Shown here: piece by piece, positions 52,821 to 60,796 of the stretch | How positions within the stretch are numbered: position 1 is the stretch's first letter | Layout of the letters: every line of letters starts with the position of its first letter | NCBI RefSeq assembly: GCF_003703395.1 | Contig: NZ_RDQN01000002.1 | Span: 248,001-312,000 of the forward strand | Reading direction: 5' to 3' | DNA from: Pseudoxanthomonas spadix | GTDB taxonomy: Bacteria; Pseudomonadota; Gammaproteobacteria; Xanthomonadales; Xanthomonadaceae | Length of the DNA stretch: 64,000 bases | Notes under the pieces: generated by a model | Told to the model about the DNA's origin: nothing | Seen by the model: only the letters and a program-made list of their open reading frames with translations | Databases searched by the model: none | Translations under genes and position numbers: made by a program

Positions 52821-52835
52821 ATACTTTTATGGTAT
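52821..52835. promoter_or_regulatory. BenM/CatM-type LysR operator ATAC-N7-GTAT
   Basis: ATAC (52821-52824), seven bases, GTAT (52832-52835) exactly fits the site bound by BenM and CatM. It lies in the 316-base space between benA and the divergent LysR gene, in its only A/T-rich stretch. A weaker dyad TTAAGAC/GTCTAA is at about 52900-52916, next to the LysR start, and could mediate autoregulation. The gap holds no gene. Confidence 0.8.
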
Positions 52836-52921
52836 TCTTGCCGCCGCAAAGCCTTGTATTGCTCGCTTTGATGCACCGCACCATGTTCCGCCGGTATAGT
52901 TAAGACTTTGGTCTAAGCCTC

Positions 52922-53851
52922 ATGGATCTGCGCCAGCTCAGGTACTTCGTCGCCGTCGCGCGCGAGCGCAATTTCACCCGTGCCGCCGAGCAGCTGCACA
53001 TCGCCCAGCCGCCACTGAGCCGGCAGATCCAGCAGATGGAGCAAGAACTTGGCGTACAGCTGCTGGTGCGCAGCAGCCGGCCGATCCGGCTTACCGACGC
53101 CGGGCGCCTGTTCTATGAGGAGGCCCAGCAGGTGCTCGGACGCGTGGAGCAGATGAAGGACGCCGCACGCCGCGTCGGCCACGGTCAACGACGGGTGATC
53201 AGCATCGGCTTCGTTGCCTCCACCCTGTACGCGGGCCTGCCCACCGTGGTGCGCCGGCTGCGCCAGGCGCGGCCCGATGCCGACGTGCGTCTGGTGGAGA
53301 TGATGTCCGGCCCGCAGGTCGAAGGCCTCAAGAGCGGCCGCATCGACGTCGGCTTTGGCCGCATGCGCAGCAGCGATCCCAGCGTGGAGCGCCAGGTGCT
53401 GCGCGAGGAACGCCTGGTGGTGGCGATCCCGCCGGCCTTTGCGCTGGCCGCCGAGGATGCGCCGCTGAAGCCAGCGGCGCTGAAGGGCCAGAAGCTGGTG
53501 GTCTATCCCAGTGAGCCGCGGCCGAGCTTCGCCGACCAGATGCTCTCGCTGCTGGGGCACCATGGCGTACGCCCGCCGCAGCTACAGGAGGTGCGTGACC
53601 TGCAGACGGCGCTGGGCCTGGTCGCGGCCGAAACCGGCGTGTGCCTGATCCCGGCTTCGGCCCGGTTCCTACGCTCGGACCTGCGCTACCGGCTGATCGA
53701 TGACCAGGAGGCCACCTCGCCGGTGGTCATGAGCTACCGCCGCAACGAGGACCCGGCGCTGATCGCCCTGCTCCGGCAGCTGATCTGCGAGATGTACGCG
53801 GAAAACCCGCCGTGGCTGGACATCCCCCACAATCGCCTGACCACGCCGTAG
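52922..53851 (+). CDS. LysR-type regulator of benzoate catabolism (BenM/CatM-like)
   Basis: A 309-residue regulator. The N-terminal winged helix 'MDLRQLRYFVAVARERNFTR' and 'LHIAQPPLSRQIQQMEQELG' are followed by the effector domain. 'IGFVASTLYAGLPTVVRRLR', 'GRIDVGFGRMRSSDPSVERQ', 'VVYPSEPRPSFADQM' and 'ALGLVAAETGVCLIPAS' parallel BenM. Family knowledge: BenM responds to muconate and benzoate. Its position, divergent from benA with a perfect site between them, supports control of the ben operon. Confidence 0.92.
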   Translation: MDLRQLRYFVAVARERNFTRAAEQLHIAQPPLSRQIQQMEQELGVQLLVRSSRPIRLTDAGRLFYEEAQQVLGRVEQMKDAARRVGHGQRRVISIGFVASTLYAGLPTVVRRLRQARPDADVRLVEMMSGPQVEGLKSGRIDVGFGRMRSSDPSVERQVLREERLVVAIPPAFALAAEDAPLKPAALKGQKLVVYPSEPRPSFADQMLSLLGHHGVRPPQLQEVRDLQTALGLVAAETGVCLIPASARFLRSDLRYRLIDDQEATSPVVMSYRRNEDPALIALLRQLICEMYAENPPWLDIPHNRLTTP

Positions 53852-53863
53852 GACACCGCACCC

Positions 53864-54436
53864 ATGCCCCCCATCGACACCGAAGCCGCGCCATGGGATG
53901 GGCGGCACGATCCCATCGCCGACACCCGCCGCTGGCTGGAGCGGGCGGTGATCGGCCTGAACCTGTGCCCGTTCGCCAAGGCGGTGTACCTCAAGCAGCA
54001 GGTGCGTCTGGTGCTCAGCGATGCGACCACCCCCGAGGCGCTGCTGGAACAGCTGGCCGAGGAGCTGCTGGTCCTGCGCGACACTCCGGCCGAGGTGGTG
54101 GACACCACCCTGATCGTGCATCCGCAGGTGCTGGGCGACTTCATCGAATACAACGACTTCCTGGACAACGCCGATGCGGCGGTGGAGACGCTGGACCTGC
54201 AGGGCATCGTCCAGGTGGCCAGCTTCCATCCGCATTACCAGTTCGCCGGCACCGCGCCGGACGATGTCTCCAACTACACCAACCGTTCGCCCTGGCCCAC
54301 CCTGCACCTGCTGCGCGAGGACAGCGTGGAACGCGCGGTGGCCGCCTTCCCCGATCCGGACGTGATCGTCCAGCGCAACATCGACACCCTGGACAAGCTG
54401 GGCGTGGAGGGCTGGGGGCGGCTGATGGCGGACTGA
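53864..54436 (+). CDS. DUF1415 family protein
   Basis: A 190-residue soluble protein of the DUF1415 family: 'TRRWLERAVIGLNLCPFAKA', 'TTLIVHPQVLGDFIEYNDFL' and 'VASFHPHYQFAGTAPDDVSN' with 'NRSPWPTLHLLRE'. The conserved Cys and His residues hint at metal binding or catalysis, but no function is established to my knowledge. It begins 12 bases after the LysR gene and may share its transcript. Confidence 0.9.
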   Translation: MPPIDTEAAPWDGRHDPIADTRRWLERAVIGLNLCPFAKAVYLKQQVRLVLSDATTPEALLEQLAEELLVLRDTPAEVVDTTLIVHPQVLGDFIEYNDFLDNADAAVETLDLQGIVQVASFHPHYQFAGTAPDDVSNYTNRSPWPTLHLLREDSVERAVAAFPDPDVIVQRNIDTLDKLGVEGWGRLMAD

Positions 54437-54532
54437 CGCGGCCCGCCCCGAGCGTCCTGCAGGCACACGCTGCACGCGATCTGGATGCGCGCCGGGCCAC
54501 ACTCGGCGCTCCGCAACCTCCAGGAGCCGCGC

Positions 54533-55333
54533 ATGCCGCTGATCCCATCCATCACCCCCTGGAACCCCGCACCGCTGGCGGGCCGGGTGGTGATGATCAC
54601 CGGCGGCGCCCAGGGCATCGGCCGCGGCATCGCCCAGGCGGTGTTGGGCGCAGGCGGTCAGGTGGCCATCGGCGATCTGGACGCCGAGGCCGGCAGGGCC
54701 TGCCTTGCGGAGTGGAACCGCGGCGGCGATGCATTCTTCAAGCGCATGGATGTGAGCAACGAGCGCAGCGTGGCCGCGTTCGTGGCCGCGGCGCTGAAGC
54801 ATTTCGGCCAGCTGCACGGCCTGGTCAACAACGCCGGGCCGCCGGGCCCGCATGTCCCGCCGCTGGATGCCCTGGACCTGGCGCAGTGGAATGCGCGCCT
54901 GTCCAGCCTGCACGGCGCCTTCCTGTGCAGCAAGCATGCGCTGCCGGCGCTGCGCCAGGACCGCGGCGCGATCGTCAACATTGCCTCGACCCGCGCCCAC
55001 CAGTCCGAGCCGCACAGCGAAGCCTACGCGGCGGCCAAGGGCGGGCTGGTCGCCTTCACCCATGCCCTGGCGCTGAGCGAAGGCCCACAGGTCCGGGTCA
55101 ACGTCATCAGCCCGGGCTGGATCGCCACCGATGCCTGGCGCGCACCGCAGCGACGGCGCGCGCCGAAGCTTTCCGGGGCCGACCATGCCCAGCACCCGGC
55201 CGGGCGCGTGGGCACGCCGGAGGATATCGGCGCGCTGGCGGTGCAGTTGCTGGCGCCGGCGCTGTCCGGGTTCGTCACCGGCCAGGAATTCATCGTCGAT
55301 GGCGGCATGACCCGCAAGATGCAATACGTCTGA
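54533..55333 (+). CDS. Short-chain dehydrogenase/reductase
   Basis: A 266-residue SDR: cofactor loop TGGAQGIG, 'LVNNAGPPGPHVPPLDALDL', active-site Ser in 'IVNIAST', catalytic Tyr/Lys in 'EAYAAAKGG', then 'VISPGWIAT' and 'FIVDGGMTRKM' at the end. ATG 54533 has CAGGAG at 54521-54526. The substrate is unknown; proximity to aromatic genes is not enough to assign one. Confidence 0.9.
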   Translation: MPLIPSITPWNPAPLAGRVVMITGGAQGIGRGIAQAVLGAGGQVAIGDLDAEAGRACLAEWNRGGDAFFKRMDVSNERSVAAFVAAALKHFGQLHGLVNNAGPPGPHVPPLDALDLAQWNARLSSLHGAFLCSKHALPALRQDRGAIVNIASTRAHQSEPHSEAYAAAKGGLVAFTHALALSEGPQVRVNVISPGWIATDAWRAPQRRRAPKLSGADHAQHPAGRVGTPEDIGALAVQLLAPALSGFVTGQEFIVDGGMTRKMQYV

Positions 55334-55377
55334 AGCGTTGGCGCAGCGGCGGCCATGCCTTGCCCAGGACGGCGCGC

Positions 55378-56064
55378 TCAGCCGGCGCGCAGGCGCGCCT
55401 GCAGCAGTTCGCGCGCATGGTGCAGCGAGGCGACGATGCGGTGTCCGCGTGCGCGCAGCCCTTCGTCGGGGACCACCAGGTCCGGCACCTGGATCACAGT
55501 CATGCCGGCAGCCAGCGCGGCGCTCACGCCGGCCGGCGAATCCTCCAGCGCCAGGCAGCGCGCCACTGGCACCCCCATGCGCTGGGCCGCGAGCAGGTAG
55601 ATGTCCGGTGCCGGCTTGGGATGGGCCACATCGTTGCCGGTGGTGATCGCCTTGAAGTATCCCAGCAGCCCGGCCATTTCCAGCTTGCGCGGGGCCAGCG
55701 GCCGATGCGTGGAGGTGGCCACGCCACACGGGACGCCATGCGCCTGCAGCAGCTGCAGCAGTTCGCCGATGCCCGGCCGCAGCGGCACGCCGGCCTGCAC
55801 TTGCTGGTGGTAGAGCGCATGGGCGCGCGCCAGCAGTGCCTGGACCTGCGCCGGGGCCAGGCGCTCGCGCAGGATGGCCTGGCAGGCGTCCGCGCTGTGG
55901 CCGACCAGGCGCAGCCAGTGCTCGTCCTCGATCTCAACGCCCAGCTCGCGCGCGGCGCGGCTCCAGCTGCGCAGCGAGGCACGCTCGCTGTCCAGCATCA
56001 GCCCGTCCATGTCGAAGATCACCGCATCGGGCGTGAACGCCAGCGCTTCCACCGCATCGCTCAT
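55378..56064 (-). CDS. HAD-family phosphatase (beta-phosphoglucomutase/YniC-like)
   Basis: A 228-residue HAD hydrolase: motif I FDMDGLMLDSE, a helical cap, motif II in 'GVATSTHRPLAPRKLEM', the Lys in 'HPKPAPDIYLLAAQ' and motif IV 'CLALEDSPAGVSAALAAGM'. This is subclass IA, which includes sugar phosphatases and beta-phosphoglucomutases. Its ATG overlaps the rsuA stop (ATGA), so it is coupled to the rRNA-modification genes, as is often seen for housekeeping phosphatases. Confidence 0.9.
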   Translation of the reverse strand: MSDAVEALAFTPDAVIFDMDGLMLDSERASLRSWSRAARELGVEIEDEHWLRLVGHSADACQAILRERLAPAQVQALLARAHALYHQQVQAGVPLRPGIGELLQLLQAHGVPCGVATSTHRPLAPRKLEMAGLLGYFKAITTGNDVAHPKPAPDIYLLAAQRMGVPVARCLALEDSPAGVSAALAAGMTVIQVPDLVVPDEGLRARGHRIVASLHHARELLQARLRAG

Positions 56065-56771
56065 GGCGCGTCCGGCGCGAACAGCCGGGCCAGGTCGGCC
56101 GCGTCCAGCACCCGCCATTGGCCTTCGGCCAGCCCCTCCAGCGACAGCCCGCCGATGCGGCTGCGATGCAACGCGCTGACATGGTTGCCGACCGCGGCGA
56201 ACATGCGCCGGACCTGGTGGTAGCGACCTTCGTGCAGGGTCACACGCACCCGCCGCGGTTCGATGACTTCCAGCGCGGCCGGCAGCAGCGGCCTGGTTTC
56301 GTTGTCCAGCAGCAACGTGCCGCTGGCGAAGGTCGCCGCCTCGTCGCCGCGCAGCGGCTGCGCCAAGGTGGCCTCGTAGACCTTGGGCAACTGCGCCTTG
56401 GGCGAGATGATCCGGTGCAGCAGGCCGCCATCGTCGGTCAGCAGCAGCAGGCCGCTGGTGTCGCGGTCCAGCCGCCCGACGGTGGACAGCACCGGTTGGC
56501 GCAGGCGCCAGCGTGGCGGCAGCAGGTCGTAGACCAGCCGGCCGCTGTCCCGGGTCGAACAGGTGGTGCCGATCGGTTTGTGCAGCAGCACGCACAGCCC
56601 CGGCGCCGGATCCAGCGGCTGGCCGTCGATGCGGATCGCATCGTGGTCGACCGGGTCGTCGGTGTAGAGCACCGCGCCGGCCGCATCGGTGACCCGGCCC
56701 TGGCCGAACAGCGCCTGCACCTGCCTGCGGCTGCCATAGCCCAGGTTGGCGATGTGGCGCACGATCTTCAT
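56061..56771 (-). CDS. rsuA: 16S rRNA pseudouridine synthase (RsuA family)
   Basis: A 236-residue enzyme with an N-terminal S4-like RNA-binding part ('MKIVRHIANLGYGSRRQVQA') and the catalytic Asp in 'GRLDRDTSGLLLLTDDGGL'; 'KVYEATLAQPL' and 'EGRYHQVRRMFAAVGNHV' are family motifs. RsuA makes pseudouridine 516 in 16S rRNA; other RsuA-like paralogues act on 23S rRNA, so the target is probable rather than certain. It overlaps the rsmC-like gene upstream and the HAD gene downstream. Confidence 0.88.
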   Translation of the reverse strand: MKIVRHIANLGYGSRRQVQALFGQGRVTDAAGAVLYTDDPVDHDAIRIDGQPLDPAPGLCVLLHKPIGTTCSTRDSGRLVYDLLPPRWRLRQPVLSTVGRLDRDTSGLLLLTDDGGLLHRIISPKAQLPKVYEATLAQPLRGDEAATFASGTLLLDNETRPLLPAALEVIEPRRVRVTLHEGRYHQVRRMFAAVGNHVSALHRSRIGGLSLEGLAEGQWRVLDAADLARLFAPDAP

Positions 56772-57895
56772 GCGCGCGCGCCGGTGGCGGCGATCACCTT
56801 GAAGCCACCGCCTTCGGCCACCGCGCGCACATCGGCAAAGCGCGAATCCAGCGCCGCTTCGTAGGGCAGGTGCTTGTTGGCCACCAGCCACAGCTGGCCA
56901 TTACGGTTGAGCGAGGCGGCGGCGGTCTCGATGAAGCGACGGCCGATGTCCGGGCGCTCGCCGCGACTGAGGGCGTGGAACGGTGGGTTGCTGACGATCA
57001 CATCAAAGCGCTTGCCCAGTCCTGCGACCACGTCGTGCCAGTGGAACGCCAGTGCAACGCGCGGCGCATGCGCGGCCAGGTTCTCGCGGGCCAGCTCCAG
57101 CGCGCGCGCCTCGGCTTCATACAGATCCAGCGAGCTGATGCCCGCGCAGCGGTTGAGCAGTGCATCGGACAGAAAGCCCCAGCCTGCACCCAGATCGGCC
57201 GCGGCGCCGCGCAGCGTGGTCGGCAAGGCTCCCACCAGCAGCTGCGAGGCCGCATCGACCCGATCCCAGGCAAACACCCCGGGGCGGCTCTTGAAGCGCC
57301 CATCCAGGATCGGCCGCACCCGATCCAGCTGCGCCCACTGCGCGGCCAGCTGCGCATCGTGCTGACCGTCCAGCGGCGGACTCCAGAACACCCGGCAGTG
57401 GTGCTTGGCAATCGAGCCGCCCAGGTCGGTGAGCTGGGCCAGGTCCTTCTCCACCGAACGCGCGCCTTCGTCATTGGCCACGCTGGCCACGATCCGACCG
57501 CCCGGCGCGCAATGCGCCACCATCCGCGCCAGCAGCGCGCGGGTTTCCTCCTTCTGCCGCGGCGGCAGGGCCAGCACCAGCGGCGACTGCGCAGTGGCAT
57601 CGCACTGCAGCTCCACCTCGTAGCCTTGCCGATGCAATGCATCGAAGGCCGGCCGGAAGCTCTGCTCGCAGCGCAGCCTCAGCCCCTGCAGCGTGCGCAG
57701 GGCCGCCCCGGGGCGCGCACGCAGGAACAGCGCATCGCCGCCGGCACCGGCAATGGCGCCCGAGCGCAGCGCGTGGACCAGGGCTTCCAGGGGAAGGTCG
57801 CAGCTCGCCACCGGATGGCCACCAAAACCAGGATCAAGGCGCGCGATTCTACTGTGCGGCAGCATTGCGGCCAAAAAACCCCAGCCATTCATCAT
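56768..57895 (-). CDS. rsmC: RsmC-like rRNA guanine-N2 methyltransferase
   Basis: A 375-residue two-domain methyltransferase. The C-terminal domain has the SAM motif 'AADLGAGWGFLSDALLNR' and catalytic NPPFH in 'FDVIVSNPPFHALSRGE', as in RsmC/RlmG, which make N2-methylguanosine; the N-terminal half is a decayed duplicate of the same fold. Of several in-frame ATGs, 57895 is used here; the next at 57865 would also fit. It overlaps rsuA as ATGA, giving an operon for rRNA modification. Confidence 0.85.
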   Translation of the reverse strand: MMNGWGFLAAMLPHSRIARLDPGFGGHPVASCDLPLEALVHALRSGAIAGAGGDALFLRARPGAALRTLQGLRLRCEQSFRPAFDALHRQGYEVELQCDATAQSPLVLALPPRQKEETRALLARMVAHCAPGGRIVASVANDEGARSVEKDLAQLTDLGGSIAKHHCRVFWSPPLDGQHDAQLAAQWAQLDRVRPILDGRFKSRPGVFAWDRVDAASQLLVGALPTTLRGAAADLGAGWGFLSDALLNRCAGISSLDLYEAEARALELARENLAAHAPRVALAFHWHDVVAGLGKRFDVIVSNPPFHALSRGERPDIGRRFIETAAASLNRNGQLWLVANKHLPYEAALDSRFADVRAVAEGGGFKVIAATGARA

Positions 57896-57959
57896 GCGTT
57901 CGCCGTCCAGCCAGCGACGCGAGGTCAACGGGCTCGACCGGTCCTGCTGGGCGCCTCGC

Positions 57960-58332
57960 ATCGGCCTCCCCCCTACGCACCGCCCAGGGTCAGCGACGAC
58001 AATGCCTTCGTCGAGTCGCTGTCCCGCACCGTCACGTAAGCACCGGCCGGAATTCCCGGCCAAGGGCTTTGCCGACCTGCACGGTGCACGCCAGTGGGCT
58101 GCGGCCTTCGTGCATTGGTACAACGTCGAGCACCGCCACAGCGGCATCGGCGACGTCAGCCCGCAGCAGCGCCACGCCGGGTAGGACGTGGCCCTGCTCC
58201 AGGCGCGCCATGCGCTATAGCAGCAGGCCCGGGCAGGCCAATCCGGCGCGCTGGAGCGGGCCACGCCGAAATTGGGATCTCATCGACGCGGTGGCGTTGA
58301 ATCCCGAGAAAAAGGCAGTCGTCGCACGTTGA
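57960..58332 (+). pseudogene. IS3-family transposase (OrfB) remnant
   Basis: Parts of the C-terminal transposase appear in successive frames: 'PPRVSDDNAFVESLSRTV', then after a four-base insertion near 58033 'KHRPEFPAKGFADLHGARQW' and 'AAFVHWYNVEHRHSGIG', then a TAG in place of Glu after 'QQRHAG', 'DVALLQARHAL', another shift, and 'NPARWSGPRRNWDLIDAVAL'. The N-terminal half, OrfA and the ends are not seen. It marks an old insertion beside rsmC. Confidence 0.85.
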
Positions 58333-58975
58333 CACGTAGGGGTGCTCACGCGGCGGGCCGCTGGCTTCATCGCTGGCAGGATCACGCCCGGCTTCACCGC
58401 GCGCTACGCCCGCCCGCATCGCAGCGGCATCTGACGCATGGCTTTGACATCACACGTGTCCTCGGTCACTCACGCTCGTTCGGCCCTTGGCTCTTGCCTT
58501 GTAGCCTCATCGGCCTCGGCGCCAGCTACTACGGCCTTTGCATACTTCTCGCTCCGGCATGGCCGTCGGGCTTTGTGCGCTGCGCGCATCCTTCGCCACG
58601 CTCAGGACCAGCCTACGGCTGTCCTGCGCCCTTCGGGCTGGTCACCCACAAGGCGAGATCTCCCCGGGTAAGAACACACTCCTTCGCCGCACAACCGCCG
58701 GATCTACGCCACCTCGCCTTGATCACGAGAGCTTCGCGGTCATTGGCCCGCTCGCCCTGCTCGGCAGCGCCCTCTATCCGGCTCTTGTTCATCGGCTCGC
58801 AGCTGCGCTCCACGCTTCCTCCCCCCACACTCGGTCACCCTCATGCAGTTGCGCTTCGCTTCGCTCGTCGTGATCAACTTGCAGGAGGACTTGCACCTCC
58901 AGGAGTGCGCCCGTGCCGGGCGCACCAACGACAAGGCCCGCATCGCTGCGGGCCTTGTGCTTCATGGGTCAGCTT
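58333..58975. other. Non-coding stretch, probably mobile-element derived
   Basis: No convincing gene in about 640 bases. The sequence has a distinctive look (for example GAGATCTCCCCGGGTAAGAA near 58661 and CTCGGTCACCC near 58833) that I associate with element-linked non-coding DNA in proteobacteria, but I cannot name it. It ends with an 11-bp hairpin ACAAGGCCCGC/GCGGGCCTTGT (58931-58958). It lies between the IS3 remnant and the Rhs locus. Confidence 0.45.
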
Positions 58976-58985
58976 AATTACCCCC

Positions 58986-59016
58986 GTCCCCTTTAGTTGC
59001 GGTCCCCTTTAGTTGC
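58986..59016. repeat. Two 15-bp direct repeats at the edge of the Rhs locus
   Basis: GTCCCCTTTAGTTGC occurs at 58986-59000 and again at 59002-59016. The second copy contains the stop codon of the small membrane gene. It may mark a junction between the acquired locus and element-derived DNA. Confidence 0.8.
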
Positions 59017-59182
59017 GTTTCCTAAAAACAGGTGGCAGCACGAAGAGCTGCAATAACAAAAAAACTGCTAAGAACAATAAAAGGCCTTTCTGCATTCCGA
59101 GGTAGAACCAAAAGATGGCGCCTAAGCCAGACGAAACGAGCAAGGCGGGGAGCTCAGCGGATAGAACTTTTTTCTTTGTCAT
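59009..59182 (-). CDS. 57-residue membrane protein, candidate immunity partner of the Rhs tip
   Basis: A small frame on the minus strand, ATG 59182 to TAA 59009. Its start overlaps the stop of the Rhs-encoding frame as ATGA, so it should be translated with it. The product begins 'MTKKKVLSAELPALLVSSGL', has two hydrophobic segments (about 12-29 and 34-52, 'GLLLFLAVFLLLQLFVLP') and ends 'RKRN'. Rhs C-terminal toxins are nearly always followed by their immunity gene; position, overlap and low G+C fit that role, and a membrane location would suit a membrane-acting toxin. No family recognised. Confidence 0.6.
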   Translation of the reverse strand: MTKKKVLSAELPALLVSSGLGAIFWFYLGMQKGLLLFLAVFLLLQLFVLPPVFRKRN

Positions 59183-60351
59183 TTGATCCTCTCTTCCGCC
59201 TTCTTCTGCGCAGCAGACACTGCTGTTTCTTTCGCTATATCAACAACACGGCCACCAGCCGAAGCTGCACCTTGAACGGCTGATGTGCTGGCGGTTGACC
59301 CACCTGCAGATTGAGTAGTCCTGAGAATGTGATCGCCAATGCCTTGAGGGGATGTCGGGCTGCCAGATGCCATCTTCTCTGCCAGAACGCCTTTAGCTTC
59401 AGCTAGGCCAGCCGCAAGACTGAGGCCGCCATTGGTCGCTGCTGCAAGCGCCATCTTTCCAGCGCTAATGGATTCCCCATTGACGGCGCTATCCATTGCT
59501 GAACCTGCTGCACCAACAGCCGCATTTGTTGCTGTTACTGCTTTGCCGACAGTAACAGTGCCTCTGATCGCTGCAACACGCGCGACCGACGCAACGCCTC
59601 CAGACACCGCTCCGACTGCGGCTGAAACGCCGACAGATCTCCAGTTAATCGGTTGGCCTGGATTGGCAATCTTCTGCGCCGCAATTTCGACAATGGCACC
59701 AACGGGCGCACCCCAAAGAGCTTGAACGAATCGCCCATCCGGATCGGTGAACTTGTAAGGGTTGTTATTTGCATACCAGTAGCGGTTGAACGCACCAACC
59801 GGGTTGCTGTAAGCCGTTACCGGATCAACGCTAAGGAACCTTCCAATGCTCGGATCGTAATAGCGCTGCTGCATATACGTCAGCCCGGTGGGGCCATCCA
59901 TCACATGGCCAGTGTAGCCCACGCCATCGACCGTCTTGCCGATGGCCGCGCCGTAGGGCTCGTACTGGGTGCGCTCGATGACCTGCGCGGCGGTGTCGGT
60001 GACGGCCACCGGGCTGCCCAGCGCATCGGTGTGTTGGTACTTGATCACGCCACTGTTGCGCGTGGCCAGCAGGCTGCCGCCCAGGTAGATGTGCTCGAAG
60101 TTGCCCTTGCCGCTGCGTTCTTCGTACATCAGCTGCCCGGCGCTGGAATATTGCGAGAGCATCAGGCCGCCATTGCGTTGGCCCAGGACGCGGCGACCCT
60201 GGGCGTCGTAGCGATATGACTCCTTGCCCGGTACGTCCCGCAGCCGGTTGCCGTAGTCGAAGGTACGGGCAGCCATCGGCGAGTCCTGGGCGATGCAGGT
60301 GAAGATCTGGCGCAGGCTGCGGGTCGCTTCCGCCGACCAGACGACCCTCAT
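59179..60351 (-). CDS. ParE-Rhs chimera: ParE-like N-terminus fused to an Rhs core fragment and variable tip
   Basis: A 390-residue frame in three parts. Residues 1-29 ('MRVVWSAEATRSLRQIF...SPMAAR') are the start of a ParE/RelE-superfamily toxin. From 'TFDYGNRLRDVPGKESYRYD' to 'NPYKFTDPDGR' it is the end of an Rhs core, with YD-type repeats and 'GLTYMQQRYYDPSIGRFLSV'. The last about 185 residues are a Gly/Ala-rich variable tip with hydrophobic stretches and a basic end ('AQKKAEERIK'), in DNA of lower G+C. A normal Rhs protein has well over 1000 residues, so this is a 5'-truncated copy joined in frame to parE. Its start overlaps the antitoxin stop (ATGA). Confidence 0.75.
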   Translation of the reverse strand: MRVVWSAEATRSLRQIFTCIAQDSPMAARTFDYGNRLRDVPGKESYRYDAQGRRVLGQRNGGLMLSQYSSAGQLMYEERSGKGNFEHIYLGGSLLATRNSGVIKYQHTDALGSPVAVTDTAAQVIERTQYEPYGAAIGKTVDGVGYTGHVMDGPTGLTYMQQRYYDPSIGRFLSVDPVTAYSNPVGAFNRYWYANNNPYKFTDPDGRFVQALWGAPVGAIVEIAAQKIANPGQPINWRSVGVSAAVGAVSGGVASVARVAAIRGTVTVGKAVTATNAAVGAAGSAMDSAVNGESISAGKMALAAATNGGLSLAAGLAEAKGVLAEKMASGSPTSPQGIGDHILRTTQSAGGSTASTSAVQGAASAGGRVVDIAKETAVSAAQKKAEERIK

Positions 60352-60530
60352 TCCAGCATGCCGAACTCGGCCAGCAACTCCTCCACCGGCACCACACGCC
60401 CGGCCTTGACGTCGGCCAGACCCCGCTCGATCGAGGCACGCAGCTCGACCTGATAACGCACCTCATCCCACGTCGCCTCCGGCGGCAACTGCTCGGCGAT
60501 CTGGTGCACCTGCTGGCTGAGCGTGGTCAT
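60348..60530 (-). CDS. ParD-like antitoxin / addiction-module component
   Basis: A 60-residue protein, 'MTTLSQQVHQIAEQLPPEAT' followed by 'WDEVRYQVELRASIERGLAD' and 'VKAGRVVPVEELLAEFGM'. The 'IERGLADVKAGRVVP' pattern is frequent in small antitoxins paired with ParE/RelE toxins. Its stop overlaps the start of the ParE-Rhs frame, the usual antitoxin-toxin arrangement. Since only the first 29 residues of the toxin remain, it may be an orphan antitoxin. Its promoter would now drive the Rhs fragment. Confidence 0.75.
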   Translation of the reverse strand: MTTLSQQVHQIAEQLPPEATWDEVRYQVELRASIERGLADVKAGRVVPVEELLAEFGMLE

Positions 60531-60796
60531 GGCAAGAACCTCGTGGGCTACGGCTGCATTCTACCCTCCAGGTCAGGGCGCGCATGGCCGGGCGCCGAGC
60601 CGCGTCAAGGCGCCGCTCAGGGCCTTTGATGGATTGCCCGGCAACCAGCAGGTGCTCGAGCAGCATGAGCGCATCTACGTCGGCTTCGCGCGCTGGCTCT
60701 TGCGTGGGCCGCGGCCGATGTGGCAAACGCACGGCTTGGCTGTCATGCGAGAAGCGAACATGCGCAGGGCCAGCAGTGACTTCAGATCCGATGGAA

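Noticed and set aside
59179-60351. Functional type VI-delivered Rhs effector
   Set aside because: The N-terminal delivery region and most of the Rhs shell are missing, and no VgrG, PAAR or EagR gene lies nearby.
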